64,000 bases of DNA from Adineta steineri (taxonomy: Eukaryota; Rotifera; Eurotatoria; Adinetida; Adinetidae). The DNA lies in the NCBI GenBank assembly GCA_905250115.1, contig CAJNOI010000140.1:97307-161306 (forward strand). The letters run 5' to 3'. Positions 20,808 through 33,400 of the stretch are shown one piece after another (the stretch's first letter is position 1; every line of letters begins with the position of its first letter). Both the position numbers and the translations under genes were made by a program. The notes beneath the pieces are model-generated. The model worked only from the letters and a program-made list of their open reading frames with translations. It was not told where the DNA came from and did not search any database.

Positions 20808-22835
20808 TTATTTAAGTTTTGATGATACACGATCAATATCTTGATTAATTTTAATCAAATTCGAAATCGGAGGTGGTAATGAATTACGATAGATAGTCGA
20901 TGCTTTTTCATAATAAGTTAATGCTTGTTGCCATTCACTTTTCTTTTCATAGATTGCACCAATATTTTTATAGCACACGGCAATGTCCGGATGTTGTGCA
21001 GGAAGTGATTTCAATCGAATTTCAAGTGATTTATTGTAATATTCTTGTGCAAGTTTGTAATCCTCGAGGCCAAAATGAGCACTTCCAATGTTATTATAGC
21101 ACGTAGCTATATCTACATGATTAGAAGGTAAATGTTTTTCTTGAATAACTAATGAATTCTTATAATATTTCAATGACTTGGCAAACTTTTTCTCTCTTTG
21201 ATAAACCGTCGCAATATTATTGTAAAATTCACCAAGAGATGAATGATTTTCATCACGTGCTTGTCGAAAATGTTCAATTGCTTTCTTATAATATTTTACT
21301 GAATTAACGGGATCATATTTTTTCCAATGAACTACACCAATGGAATTATATAAACTTCCTATTTTAACATAATCAGATGAATTTATTTTTGTATTCATTT
21401 CTAATGCTTTATTATACCATTGAAGACTCGTATTATAGTCACGTTTCTCTTTGCTCAATACACCAAATGAATTGTACAAATCGGGAAGTGATGCATCATT
21501 CGATGGAAGTTCATTAAGTAAACGAGAATACATTTTTTCTGCTAAATCCAATTTACCCATATCACGTAATAGATCACCAAACGAACGAAGACTAACTTCT
21601 TTACCATCACCTCCATAATTTTTTTTCATACGATCAAAAACATCTTTCAATTGTTTTTCATTATCACCACATAAACTCATTTGAATTACCCAAATTTGTT
21701 CATCTAAATCTTGATGAATATGATTTATACGAAAAATTGACCCGACCATAAATAATATTTCATAATCATCAGTAAATTGACTAACATCAGCAAATGGTTT
21801 CGATATAACAACATTTGGATCGGCATCAATAATAAATAGAACACGATGTAAATCATTTGAAATATTTGAAAATTGTGATGCTTTTTGTTTTTGTATAAAT
21901 GTTGAAATAAATGAATTCATTGAAATAAAATCTCCAATTGATTGTTGAAGATTATTTAATTCATCGGTTGACATCATTTGACTACGATAAACTTGTATAG
22001 GTAATTTAATTTGATATTGTCTTAATTGTTCACAAATATCGTAAATAATAGAACGAAATAAAAATAATAAATCAATATTTTGTGTTATTAATGCTTTATT
22101 TAAAATTTGATTTAAAAATGAATTTCTTGTATACCACGATATTGCTTTATCATTTTTATAATTCTCCTTAAATTCTTCAATAAGATTTAATTGCGCAAAA
22201 TTATTAGGAAATTGTTCTTTACAAATATCGATTAATGCTTGTTTATTTGTTTCAACTGATTTCATCCGAAGAAGTAAGTCAATTAATAAATATGAATAAA
22301 TAAATTGATTATTTAATTCATTTAAATTATCATTTATTTTATAAATACTGATTACAAGTGGTTTTTCAGATTGTATTCGACTTTTATGATCTAATGCAAT
22401 TTGAGTAATAAGATCTTTTAATCGCGTAATGACACCTTTGACCTAAATAAAAAAGAATAATAAAAAGAAGAAAAAAAGAAAATATAAATATACTTTATTG
22501 AATTCATTTGCCCATTGTTCGTTTGCTTTTTTATCCATACAATAAACATAAATAGATGAAACTTGTCTTAAAGGATGAATAACAGGTACTAATTGTCGAC
22601 CAAAATGACCACTAACAATAATAACAAGTCGGTCTTGTTGAGAAACTGATGAAATATATTCTTGACATTGTTCTTTATCAGTAAATGTTTTAAGATGATT
22701 AATTATTTGCCGAAGTTTTTGTTGTGTTTTTAAATTTTCTTCGGTTTTATTAACTTTTCCATCAAGCCAAAGAAGAGAATATGTTTCGAGATTCCCATCC
22801 GTTGAATTAGGTACTTTATTGCTTGCGCTTGCCAT
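20808..22835 (-). CDS. ADP-ribosyltransferase with TPR repeats, second copy
   Basis: Exon 1 is 22835-22494; a 51-bp phase-0 intron (22493-22443, GTATAT...ATTTAG) leads to exon 2, 22442-20808. The protein has 658 residues. The N-terminal alpha/beta region (LLWLDGKVN, RLVIIVSGHFG, VSSIYVYCMD) matches that of the copy at 1434-3914. The ART domain shows YRSQ (Arg), SMNSFIST (Ser) and DDYEILF, where the usual first Glu/Gln of the ExE pair is Asp. Some six 42-residue TPRs follow (GSLYNSIGVVHWKK, ATCYNNIGSAHFGL and so on). Unlike its paralogue it ends in SKLK, with no prenylation box. A poly(A) signal reads AATAAA on the minus strand at 20770-20765. Inferred role as for the paralogue. Confidence 0.9.
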
Positions 22836-23410
22836 TAGTATTATTCTTACTATGAATACGTAACAAATATTTATATGTATTTGTACATATAAATATATAG
22901 ACCATGTGACACCATGTGTAAGGAAAAAAAATGAATATTTCGAAAATAATTTTGTTTTCTCTTAGTAATATTTTTTTTTGAGTGGTTGGACGATGATAAA
23001 ACATACGAAAAATAGTAGTTTTTGATTGTGATTGATGTACAGTATCGATTGGAAAGGAGATTCGTACACACATTTTCTTTCGTTCTGTTATATTTATATT
23101 CGTTATTTTTCAATAGGTAACATGTATCAGTAACGAAAAGAAAAAATGAATAATGAGTGCTTGTTTTTCTTTAATCTCTACTTGTATTCGTATCGATACA
23201 CATAATTTATAATAAAAAATCATTATTTTTTTGTTTTTTCTTTTATTTTTGACGAAAAATATTGATGGACATTCATTTGAGAAGAGTATTTTGTCTAAAA
23301 AATAGTCGTTCATTTTTTTTTGATGAAATAATAATTACAGAATCGTTTTCATATTCAACATCATCATACTAAATATAAGCAAAATCAATACAACAAACCT
23401 TCAGTCAAAA
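22836..23410. other. 5' flank of the second ART-TPR gene
   Basis: AT-rich upstream sequence. Minus-strand open frames here are Lys/Tyr/Ile-rich and look random. No other gene seen. Confidence 0.4.
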
Positions 23411-23478
23411 CCATCTTGAGGGTGTGTGTGGGTGTGGACCATAGGATATCTTTACTCTCACTCACACCCACACCCAAA
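23411..23478. repeat. Telomere-like G/C palindrome, copy 7
   Basis: ATCTTGAGGGTGTGTGTGGG, a spacer with GGATATCTTTACT, then CTCTCACTCACACCC and CACACCCAAACT. The flank AAAACCATCTTGAGGG recurs at the copy near 53812, which marks a shared element boundary. Confidence 0.8.
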
Positions 23479-23894
23479 CTTCGTTTTCATTATTAATTGC
23501 TAAATGAAAGAATATGAACAAGCCTCAAAAATCTATTCGAAAATATAATTTACTGCAGAGAAATTTATATTATCAAGATTGTTTTTTATTTTCTATATAA
23601 TTCAACAATATGACAATCGATTGATTATTTTTTTACATAGGAACTGTTCGAAGATGTATACGATACAGTGACTATAAATTTAATCATTAATATCTTTTTA
23701 ACTGAAAGTCATGAATAAACATTCTTTTTTCTATTTGATTGTTTTAGTGGAAAGAATAAAATTTTTATGTTAAATAATAGATGACCCCTAGAGTTTCATA
23801 ATGCATTCTTATAAGTATTCAAACGTTATCCGATCAGCATTGAGTATCATAGAATTCGAATCAAGTCAGTGTTGATTGAATATAAATTGCGGCA

Positions 23895-23942
23895 AGTGAG
23901 GTTCGGTGTGTATCGAAGACAATACACACCCACACCCTCAAC
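23895..23942. repeat. Telomere-like G/C palindrome, copy 8
   Basis: GCAAGTGAGGTTCGGTGTGT, a short spacer, then ACACACCCACACCCTCAACT. The rest of 23479-24451 holds nothing recognisable. Confidence 0.65.
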
Positions 23943-24451
23943 TTAATTATGCAGCCGATTGTTGATTGATACAACATACTAACGTTTAACGCGATCGCTT
24001 TACTGAATTAGATATTAGTTCAGAAATATATCAATTATTATTGTGATGTAGTAACTTTCGTCATTGGAACTTTTCCATATTGTTATACTCTTTTCCTTCA
24101 AATTTTTTCAATATTCAACAGAAGATACTATCAGCAGAGGTCACTATGATTAATAATAAAATTAGTTCCTTTCTGTCGTTGGTTGTAATGCTCACTACTC
24201 ACGAATTAATGATAAAACACATGATTCATGGTAACTGTTGATAGCTGGCGTACTGACTCACATCGAAAGGAAGAAATATTACATGTCACTAAAATAATTG
24301 TAAATGCGAGAGAAAAAGAATGCAAATCTCATGTTTCATTCTGTATTGCGTCTATGAAAGCACGTTGCTCTCATAAAATTGTTTTTGAAGTTCTAAATTG
24401 TTAATTGAAATTTAACAATGCATATTTTATTTGTTTATTTTAGATTACGTC

Positions 24452-26144
24452 ATGGAGCGTTTTTTTGGTAGAACTGGCCAAACAACTGATGATAATAGTT
24501 CTACAAAACCAAAAGAAGCAAGAGTTAATGCACCGAATATTACCTGGAGTCACACATGGTCATTTGATGAATCACGTGATGCCTTATCAGAATCTTTCTT
24601 TGCTAATATTCCTAATGAAATTCTATTGCGCATATTTCAACTATTTTCTGTACGCGATTTGTGTAGTATTTCATCGGTTTGTCGATTGTTTAAAATGATC
24701 GCCGATCAAGATGAAATCTGGAAACTCAAATACGATAGTAAGTGTGATTTATGTCTTTTATTTATATACATATTTATTGAATAGCATCAACAAAAATATA
24801 TTCAAAATCTTGTAAACAAATTTATATGGATTGGATGTACGAAAAATCTCTTCGTAATATCGAACTACGAAGTATTCATCGCCAATACAGAACTGCATGT
24901 ATTCGATGTGCACAACCTTCATATCCTGTTCGACCATCTAAGGAGCAAAAATTCGAATCCATTGCTGGATTCACTAAGCATCTGAACTCATCAGCAGATA
25001 TGTAAGAATTTGAATATTAATTTGCACTGAACTTAAGATGATTTTCATATAGTTTACGAATTGAGAACAGAATAAACGAATGATAAAGTGCTTTCTGTCG
25101 TTTTAGGACTATCGAACTATTGGTGAATATTGACACTACAGCTCGTGAACTAATACAACTACTTGAAAAAGCATCAAAATTTCAAGAGCAATGGCAGCAA
25201 GCTCCCATTTTAAAACAAATGATAACAAGGTACTATCGTTTTATGCGATTGAAAGCATCTCATCCAACAAATATTCTATTGATTCCTACTATGGATATTG
25301 AAATTGTCTGGCAGACTCATTTACTTCGACCTGAAATGTATCAAGCCGATTGTCTTCGTTTGTTTCGTCGCATAATTGATCATTCATTACTAATTACTGA
25401 TATTCAGAAAATGTTGAAAGACCAAGCATTTCAAGATACTTGTCAATTATATGAAAAAACATATGGCGAACACTATTGTACATTATCACCAGATAATGAT
25501 CAACAAGAAAGTGCATCGGATATGAATCGTCGTTCTAAGCCAAACTATACTTATTGGGATAAGACACAGTGCAAATTTTCAACGAAATCAGCAAAGGATT
25601 ACGAGAATCCTTTTTCATTTACTGAATCTGATATTATTCTAGATATGAATTGGCTTGATTCATGCAAACAGTTTATGCGTAACGCCCTGGAAAAAATTTC
25701 TGGTGAAGCTTATGATCTTGATGAATGTTTTGATATTGATCTTGGTGAAGGAGCAATGAAAAGATTAAAAAAATCGTACGAACGATTTTTATATATGGCA
25801 GCCAAATATCCACTAGAAAATAGCAATGGTTTCGTGCCTCCTACTTATGCGGTAAATCCTTATTGATGATATTAAAAAATAATTACGATAATGTACTTAT
25901 TAACATTTTTTAGATCGATATTATTTGGCACTCTCATATGCAAGAACCATTGAACTATAGAGCTGATTGTATTCGTCTTGTTGGATATGTTGTCAATCAT
26001 GCGCCATGGCCGATGATCGAAGACAATATTATGAAAAAAACAAGTGATCGATCAGACGATATGTGGAAAAAAGAATTTCAATCGGATATCGAAACTGATC
26101 ATCTCTATAATACCATTGATCATGACGCTGATTGGATGGACTAA
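24452..26144 (+). CDS. F-box protein with DUF1399 (GRDP-like) domain
   Basis: Four exons: 24452-24737, 24785-25001, 25107-25851 and 25914-26144. The introns are 47, 105 and 62 bp and the frame closes to 492 residues. The start is the ATG of MERFFGR, 8 bases after a possible acceptor (TTTTAG). The F-box spans about residues 50-90 (FFANIPNEILLRIFQLFSVR...). Exons 3-4 carry two DUF1399 (glycine-rich-domain protein) signatures: PTMDIEIVWQTHLLRPEMY and, across the last splice, IDIIWHSHMQEPLNYRADC. Plant proteins with this domain are linked to development and stress, but its activity is unknown. The pairing suggests an SCF adaptor with a DUF1399 substrate-binding part. AATAAA at 26200. Confidence 0.85.
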
Positions 26145-26504
26145 TAAGATTTAACATCATATGCGAATACCAATATTTCATTGATTTAGTGTAATCAAGA
26201 ATAAATTCTCATCTTGCGTACATTCTCTACAACATTTTTGCCTCGAACAAATCGTTCATCTTGAGTGGGTGAATATGTATAGTTAAAAATCGATTTTGCA
26301 ATTTATTTCAAATATACGTCTCTGTGTGAAATAATAACTGAAGCATTTTTTAAAGAAAAAAATGATGACATTCAAAAACTAGTCTTATCGATTGTGTTAA
26401 CAGAATAATCGCAGTCTAACGACAAATAATGGAAGGAAATCCATCTTGGAAAGTAAGTTTGGTCGGTTTTAAAAGTTATTTCATTAAACTAACTTATCTA
26501 AGGA

Positions 26505-26568
26505 TGAGGGTGCCGGTGAGTATGGTGTGACTGACGAATAGTGAAAAGAAATCTATACCCACACCCTA
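26505..26568. repeat. Telomere-like G/C palindrome, copy 9
   Basis: GGATGAGGGTGCCGGTGAGT, an AT-rich spacer, then ATACCCACACCCTAAT. It lies in the empty stretch 26145-27082. Confidence 0.65.
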
Positions 26569-27082
26569 ATAATTTTTAGTATTTTTCCTTGAAACTATCA
26601 AAATATAAAATGCATAAGGTCTGAAATAGTGAATAAGCATTTATTGAGAACGAATTACATACGGCAGAATACGATATTTAAAGATTAAATAATGCAATAA
26701 AATGATAATTGTATATGGATAAAGCATTAGTGGTACATTCAAAAAATTGAAAAAAAATATATAATGAATAAAATGTTCATATTTTCGAAATTATTCGATC
26801 AATTGGTTTTGTTTATTCTAAAAAAGACAAAATTGAAATTAACAAAAAATACATTTCTGTTTAACTTAAATGTAAGATAGATTTAACATAGGATATACCA
26901 ACTAAACAAATCTTCGCACGAAAATCAGATCTTCTCTCGTTAGCTTATTATTCCCAGTATTTGTCCATTTAGACAGAGAAAAGTTTTATACTAGAATACA
27001 TTTCACTAGTTAGACCAAATTCAATGAAGAGTGAGCAAATACTCTCATATATCTTAGTTTCTAACTATATTTGTTACTCGTA

Positions 27083-27550
27083 TTACTCGATGATGAAAAT
27101 CATCAAAGATATCGTACCTGTTGATGTAGAATGATTCTTTCTTTCGTGAAGAACATAAATAAATGGAATAAGAATGCCTATTGCCACAAGTACAAACACT
27201 ATTAAACCAAAGATCCAGTAATGTGATGATACCGAAAATAAACTTTTCCTATGAAGATAAGACATTACTTATTAATACACTGTAGAAGAAAAAGAGACAT
27301 ACGATTGTGAAGGCGCAGTGGTATTGTTGATATTATTTGCATCCATTATTTCGATGTTGCTCTCAATAGTAGATATTGGTTTGATTGAATTGGTTGTTTT
27401 CTTTCGACTTTGGTAAATTTTTTTTACAAAGTAAACAATTTTCGGAGCGATCCATTTGAGAACGATGGTTAAACCACCATATAAACCAAGTAAATAAGTC
27501 AGTGTATAGAAAGAATTCAGTTGTTGAATATATGTATATGAACAGATCAT
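27083..27550 (-). CDS. Small membrane protein, probably incomplete at its 5' end
   Basis: The first visible exon runs from 27550, or from further upstream because the frame stays open (NAFLCSPMICSY), to about 27299. It holds one hydrophobic helix (YTLTYLLGLYGGLTIVLKW) and a basic segment. A 54-bp intron (GTATGT...TTCATAG) joins a second exon with the helix WIFGLIVFVLVAIGILIPF and a short tail (LHERKNHSTSTG) ending at 27083. Two helices with Lys/Arg between them suggest a hairpin membrane protein or the end of a larger one. I recognise no family. The true start and a further 3' exon remain open questions. Confidence 0.5.
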
Positions 27551-27805
27551 TGGTGAACATAGGAATGCATTTAATAAGTTTTGTCATGACGCAGACAAAA
27601 AAAATATGATAAAAAATAGAACTTAATTTCAGTACTTTGTTTTATATAAGAAAATAATGGAATATTATAACAGGCACTAGAAAAATTGATTATATTTAAA
27701 AAAAAAAGTTTAAGAAAGATATGCAGTGTAGCCCATTAGTCAGGTAGTACAATATTTTTTTCCATTATATGGTTAGTTAATCTGATATTTATACCTTATA
27801 TATTA

Positions 27806-27872
27806 GGTGATGGGTGCGTGTGTGTGGATATGATCGCTGAAGAAGATAATACCCGCTACCGAACATCTTTCT
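27806..27872. repeat. Telomere-like G/C palindrome at a gene break, copy 10
   Basis: GGTGATGGGTGCGTGTGTGT followed by a spacer and the weak C arm AATACCCGCTACC. The GPCR stump begins within about 15 bases of its right end. Confidence 0.5.
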
Positions 27873-28181
27873 GACAGTGAAAATGAATTGATCTTTCTTT
27901 TAATTCTACATATTGTCTCCTTCATCGTAACCACCTTTCCCGACCCAGCAATCAGTCTGTACAGTCGGATCACGGGAAACTATGATAAAAGCAAAATGTG
28001 CCGTGCAATTCAACTCTTTATCACATTCTTTCTCGTCGTGCCTCATTATACATATCGTTTGTTAATCATTCTGAAGAAATATTCACCAATAATCTCGATT
28101 GTTCTTTCATTGTTTTACTTTTTGACAGTTTATCTTTCGATTCTATTGTTTTCGTCAAACATCTTTATTTCAACAATATAA
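27873..28181 (+). pseudogene. GPCR stump (helices 6-7 only)
   Basis: The frame DSENELIFLLILHIVSFI then TTFPDPAISLYSRIT resembles the start of helix 6 and the outer loop of bdelloid rhodopsin-like receptors; KMCRAIQLFITFFL and a further hydrophobic run stand for helix 7. There is no start codon and no helices 1-5. The fragment begins just after a G/C palindrome. It is a truncated remnant, not a gene. Confidence 0.5.
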
Positions 28182-29413
28182 AAACTGATGAAACAACTTT
28201 TAACCTTACAACATAGTATACATAAACTGTACAGATTCAGAACTCGATAGATCTATAAATGTGCTTAAAATAAATAAATTTAATTTCGGAAAGATTGTAA
28301 TGTCTAATTGATGATAAACAACAATAATTGTAAAAACATATACATATAAAACATTTTTCTCATTTATAGAGGTAGAGAGATGAAAACTTAAAGGATAATA
28401 CTCGTCATGTCACATGGAATTATATACTAGAGTCTGAGCTTTCTCAAATTTCTCATCTGCAAGAAAGAGCAATTTTTTGGAAAGCGCCCAAGATTTATAG
28501 ATCGCTCTTTTGTATATAATAGTCGTATTTTACGAAATACATATCGCTTTCAATAGGCCATTACGTTAATTTGAGTTTTTTAAAGTCTCTATATCATTTT
28601 AAGAAGTTTTCTCCGCCTTTCTATTTTTTTTGTTAATTTATCTAAGTGTATATGAATGTTCCTGATTTTTTTGATAAAAAAGATTAAATAAAATAATCTT
28701 TACTTTTATAAAAGTAATATTTGAGACGAGTTTTATGGTGAATAGTATGCGCGTATTCCGTCGTTAGTAATCTTCATTAATTTGCCTTTTCTGTTTTATT
28801 CCTGTGTATTGATTTACTGATCGTTTGGAAGGATGGAATTGAATATTTTTACGGGTCGCATAGTGTAATCATACGAATTACGTTCATTTTCCACTTATGT
28901 TTGAGTACTTCATTCTTTTCGTGCAAGTCAATATTTTTTTAGCGAATCGAAAATTATTATTAAACAATCGTTAAAATCTTCTGTAGATTGAGTATGTATC
29001 CAACGTTTTTCATTGTACGACCACAGAGAGATCAGAGATTTTCAGAAAGTATTTCTCACATGTACGAATTACATATGAAAAGCTCGCTAAAAAAGAAAAA
29101 ATCTGTGGGGCATAAACCTACTTTGCATGATTACATTATGTGACCTGTAAAATTTCAATTCTATCCTTATTGATGACATATCTTTTAAATAATAGATCAA
29201 GATTTTGCTATCCTCCTCGACAAAGATACCTTCAAGACAATAAATGTTGTAAAGCTTATGCCTCATCCGGTACATGTGATTTAATTATTTTGAAATGTTA
29301 CGTTACTACTAACTATTTTTTTCATGGTTAAATAGTGTTCTCTTGATTATACTTTCTACGGAATGATAGTTATATAATATTTTTAGCCTTCTGCTCTTTC
29401 ACTTTTTCTCAAT
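28182..29413. other. Intergenic, no gene seen
   Basis: AT-rich. Short open frames near 29100-29330 lack coding character. Confidence 0.4.
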
Positions 29414-29457
29414 CCTGAGTGTGGGTATGCGTAAAATACATCCACATCCACATTCAT
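29414..29457. repeat. Telomere-like G/C palindrome, copy 11
   Basis: CCTGAGTGTGGGTATGCG, a nine-base spacer, then ATCCACATCCACATTCATAG. About 120 bases upstream of the next GPCR start codon. Confidence 0.6.
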
Positions 29458-29579
29458 AGTGAAATAAATATGACAAATAATTAATAATTTCTGTCATAGT
29501 CGATAAGAGAAAAGGATACAATATTTTATCTTTATATTTTAATAAATCTTTTTTTCTTTACAGATTTTCTCACAAAAAA

Positions 29580-30644
29580 ATGTCCAACATAACGACAAAT
29601 AGTACTAGTATTATCGTTGGTGAAGACCAGACTCAATTGATTGCACTCGTTAATCTTCTGAATAAGACCATTTCACAATATGGTCTAGGTCTTATCTGGT
29701 TCGTTGGCAATATCGGATCAATTTTGAATTGTATTGTATTTTCTCAACCAACTTATGGCAAAAGCCCGTGTGCCATGCATTTTCTTGCATCAAGTGTTGC
29801 ACAGTTTTTTACTTTTAATTTTGCTCTTCTCACTCGTCTGCTTCAATATGGTTATGGTATTCAAGGTACTAACATTTATGTTTGGTTTTGTAAAGTCCGC
29901 TTTTATTTATTCTACATTTTTGTGGCTGTTCCTCGTTATAACATTGTCATGGCCTCGGTTGATCGTTATTTTGCCAGTTCTCGCAGTGCTCTTCGTCGAC
30001 AATGGAGTTCGTCAAAGATTGCTACACGTCTAATCATCGGCAATATAATCGTCTGGTGTATCATATATGTTCAGGTTCTGATTTTCTACGATATTACTAA
30101 TGGCAGCTGTTCATACGGTTCAGGAGCTTATGGAATATTTTTCAGTATTTATATTTCAATTGATAGTGGAATTCTTCCTCTATTATTAATGCTTATCTTT
30201 GGATTACTCACTGTCAATAATATTCATAAAACAAGAAAACGAATTGATGTAGCCCCAACAGGTGATCCAAGTCGACCAGCACAAGCGGCTAAAATGTCAA
30301 AGAAAGATATTCAACTTCATAGAATGTTAGCAAATCAGATTTGTCTTTTCATTATTTTAAATATGCCAAATCCTTGCTATCTCGTCTATCGGTCATTTAC
30401 CATAACTCTAGTGAAATCACCATTTCGTCGTGCAACTGAAACATTTCTCAGTAATATGACATATGCTCTTATTCATCTTGGATTTTCCTTAACATTTGCT
30501 AACTTTTTTATATCATCCGATATATATCGACGAGAATTTCTTCAAGTCATTCGAATTAAAATACTTCGTCAAACTTCAGCGTCTACAGCAACTGAAGGAG
30601 GAACAACAGTGAAAGCTGTTCGTCAAAACGGTGGCAATGGTTAA
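29580..30644 (+). CDS. Rhodopsin-like GPCR (bdelloid expanded family)
   Basis: A 354-residue intact receptor. The N-terminus has three N-glycosylation sites (NITTNSTS and NKT). Seven helices are clear: helix 1 with GNIGSILN, helix 3 ending in the classic DRY (VMASVDRYFASS), helix 5 rich in Leu/Ile, a basic third loop (KTRKRID...KMSKKD), helix 6 (ICLFIILNMPNPCYLVY) and helix 7 (ANFFISSDIYRREF, a loose NPxxY equivalent). An outer cysteine pair (WFCKV and GSCSYGS) is present. A 5' UTR intron acceptor (TTTACAG) ends 16 bases before the ATG. AATAAA at 30738. The ligand is unknown; peptide receptors of the FMRFamide type are the nearest group by layout. Confidence 0.9.
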   Translation: MSNITTNSTSIIVGEDQTQLIALVNLLNKTISQYGLGLIWFVGNIGSILNCIVFSQPTYGKSPCAMHFLASSVAQFFTFNFALLTRLLQYGYGIQGTNIYVWFCKVRFYLFYIFVAVPRYNIVMASVDRYFASSRSALRRQWSSSKIATRLIIGNIIVWCIIYVQVLIFYDITNGSCSYGSGAYGIFFSIYISIDSGILPLLLMLIFGLLTVNNIHKTRKRIDVAPTGDPSRPAQAAKMSKKDIQLHRMLANQICLFIILNMPNPCYLVYRSFTITLVKSPFRRATETFLSNMTYALIHLGFSLTFANFFISSDIYRREFLQVIRIKILRQTSASTATEGGTTVKAVRQNGGNG

Positions 30645-30871
30645 AATAGACAAAACGGAAAAGAAAAGAACTATAACTTCTAGTGTTTTATCATGCCTTT
30701 TAATGTGCTTTCTGTATAATCATGCAATATATTTATTAATAAATGTTTATCATTCTTCAAGAATGTCTTGATATATAGTACAAAATGTAAATTATCACAG
30801 TACCTCATTCAATTGCTTTAGAATGAATTCTTAATAAGACTAGACTATTTACAACTTAAATTAAATATTTA

Positions 30872-30893
30872 GAATCACACCCACACCCTCAAG
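30872..30893. repeat. Half copy of the telomere-like palindrome (C arm only), copy 12
   Basis: TCACACCCACACCCTCAAGA with no G-rich partner to its left. This may be a half lost by deletion. Confidence 0.55.
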
Positions 30894-32222
30894 ATCTTTA
30901 CGTAATCAGATAATACTATCATTATACTCTTGATAACAGATGTTTGTTCTTTATTCTTCCAAAATATGTTTGTGATGTGATTTTCTTTCGTTAATATTTC
31001 ACGGATAGGACAGAATTGCATCTTCAGAGTTTATGTCTTTTAGTCATAACAAAGAGTAGTAATGATCATAGATTATGGACGAATTTTATCCAGCGAAGAA
31101 CCTCAAAAGTACATTTTTTTTATTATATCTATATTGATATAGATAATATAACAAAGTTCCATATAAAAATCTAATCTATGGACAATTACTTTGTCTAAAA
31201 CAATGCTGAAGATAAAATCAATGAATACTTGAAAGACAATATCTACATAGAATAATCTTCATATTGAATTCATAGAAATATTCTAACTGTTTCTTCATTT
31301 TATTGACAAAGGTTCATTTCAATAAAATTATAAATCAAGGTAATTCATTATTCCATATCAATAGATGACTTCAAAAGCTAAATTTAATTTGTGAATTAAT
31401 GACATATAGAAAATAATTGAATAGTTTTTACTTTACTTATTTATATCCGCTCTATAGTTACTAGAGAAAATGTCATGTAATATTTCTGTTAATCACGCAA
31501 AAGAAATTCAATGTATCATTCAAGAAACACATGCTACATACAAAAAAAAGACTACATATCATTTCTATGCAAAACTTATTGCTCTATACTCGGTAGTGAT
31601 ACCATATTTTACAAAAATATCGTTTATTGTCAAAAAGAGAAGTTTGTTAAATCATTAATTAAAAATGATAATTACTGTTTAAATTAATTTCATAAATATT
31701 GAACGAAAAAGCCAAGTGTTTTATGTTAAAAAATGCACTTCGATATTATGTAAAAAGATTTTAGAGTACTAGCAGTTAGCTAAGCGTTATCTTTTTTCTT
31801 CTCTTCATGTTAATTTGTTTCACTTGTGAGCATTCTTTTTCTAGAAATAAATGTTCATAATAATATAAATAATATTCTATTCATGATTTTTCTACCATAC
31901 TAATTTTTATTGCACACATGAAAAGATTACCGTTGTCATTGAATTTAATAAAAGAATATTTAAAAGCATTTGATGTCATGAAAACTAAATGTAGGTAATG
32001 AACGTTAAAAGATCATATTTATATCCATTTTACATAACTAATATTACATTTTCTTTGTTCTAAAGGTTTAAAAGCCAAACATTTTAAATAAATACAATGC
32101 ACAACTCTATTTTCCTATCTTTTTTTAAAACTATATAACTTCATTTTGATTTATTGTTAAATAAAATAACATTATAGTTTCAAGTCTTTATAGATTATTG
32201 AATCCATATCCAAAGTTGAAGA
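30894..32222. other. Intergenic, no gene seen
   Basis: AT-rich; short frames only. A short palindrome (TTATATCTATATTGATATAG-like) lies near 31125. Confidence 0.4.
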
Positions 32223-33206
32223 ATGGTGTCATTGACATATATTGGTAATCAATTTACAATTTATGGAGGATATCTTATTCTTCTCACAGGTATATTAGGT
32301 AATGGAATAAATATTCTTATTTTTCTAAGTAAGAATACTTATCGTACAACTCCTTGTACATTTTATTTTCTTATTGCTTCAATACATAATATAATTTATA
32401 TAACATTAAGTATTATTACACGTACTATGAGTATAGGCTATGGAATTGATCCAACTCGTACTTCAGTAATTTGGTGTAAAATTCGACAATTTCTTATTGT
32501 TACTGTTAGTTTAATAGCTTTGACTTGTTCATGTTTAGCAACAATTGATCAATTTTTAGTAACATCGAGAAGTGTTAATTATCGTCGTTGTAGTAATATA
32601 AAATGGGCTCATCAAATTGTGCTCATTGTCATTATAATCTGGTGTCTTCATGGAATTCCTGTTGTTTTGTTCCGTAATATTTCACCTATTACCAATACAT
32701 GTGTGAACACCAATGCTATATATGGTATCTATACATCGATATACATTCTTGGTCTTCTTTGTGCCATTCCAGTCTTAATAATGCTTATTTTTGGATATCT
32801 TACATATCGAAATATTCGTTATACACGCATGCTTGCTGAACAACGTATTGATCGTCAATTTACAAAAATGGTTTTTATTCAAGTAATACTTTTAGTTATT
32901 TGTATTGTTCCATATGGCATTAATAATACTTATAATTTGATAACATCAAATGTTTTAAAAGATGCAAATCGATTAGAGAATGAAAATTTTGCTCTAGCAA
33001 TTTTAAGTTTCATATCTTATTTCTACTATGCTGTATGTTGATTTATTCATCCTTTGATTATTTAATAGATATTCATTTCTGTTTAGGGAAGTTGCTATAT
33101 GTTTTTGCTTTCATCAAGTCGTTTTCGTCGAGCAATAAGAGAAAAAATATTTTGGTGGCGAAGAACAAATCATATCAACCCATCCGACTTAGTTGTCCAA
33201 AACTAG
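32223..33206 (+). CDS. Rhodopsin-like GPCR with altered DRY motif
   Basis: Exon 1 is 32223-33032; a 54-bp phase-0 intron (GTATGT...GTTTAG) leads to exon 2, 33087-33206. The product has 309 residues. Helix 1 carries GILGNGINILIF; helix 3 ends in CLATIDQFLVTS, where DRY reads DQF; helix 6 is FIQVILLVICIVPYGIN. The intron cuts helix 7 (FISYFYYA | GSCYMFLLSS), after which FRRAIREKIFWW is the expected helix 8. The conserved outer cysteines are IWCKI and NTCVN. The missing Arg could weaken or alter G-protein coupling, though many bdelloid receptors vary here. The ligand is unknown. Confidence 0.88.
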
Positions 33207-33324
33207 AAGGGCAACGTTAGAAAACAAAACACACACTTAATATGAATGTTCATTATTTCTATAAATCCATGTTTTTTTCATAATGTATACGTTGATATTA
33301 ATTTTATTTTGTGTAAAACTAGAT

Positions 33325-33400
33325 GTTGAGGATGTGAGCCTGGATTCGATTTTTCTATACCCATAACGACGTTTCCAAAATACCGCCCACATCCAAAAGT
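33325..33400. repeat. Telomere-like G/C palindrome, degenerate, copy 13
   Basis: GATGTTGAGGATGTGAGC on the left, ATACCCATAACG and ACCGCCCACATCC on the right. A weak copy. Confidence 0.4.

Noticed and set aside
29140-29331. A small cysteine-containing secreted peptide
   Set aside because: No signal peptide, no conserved spacing, and its antisense frame is equally open.
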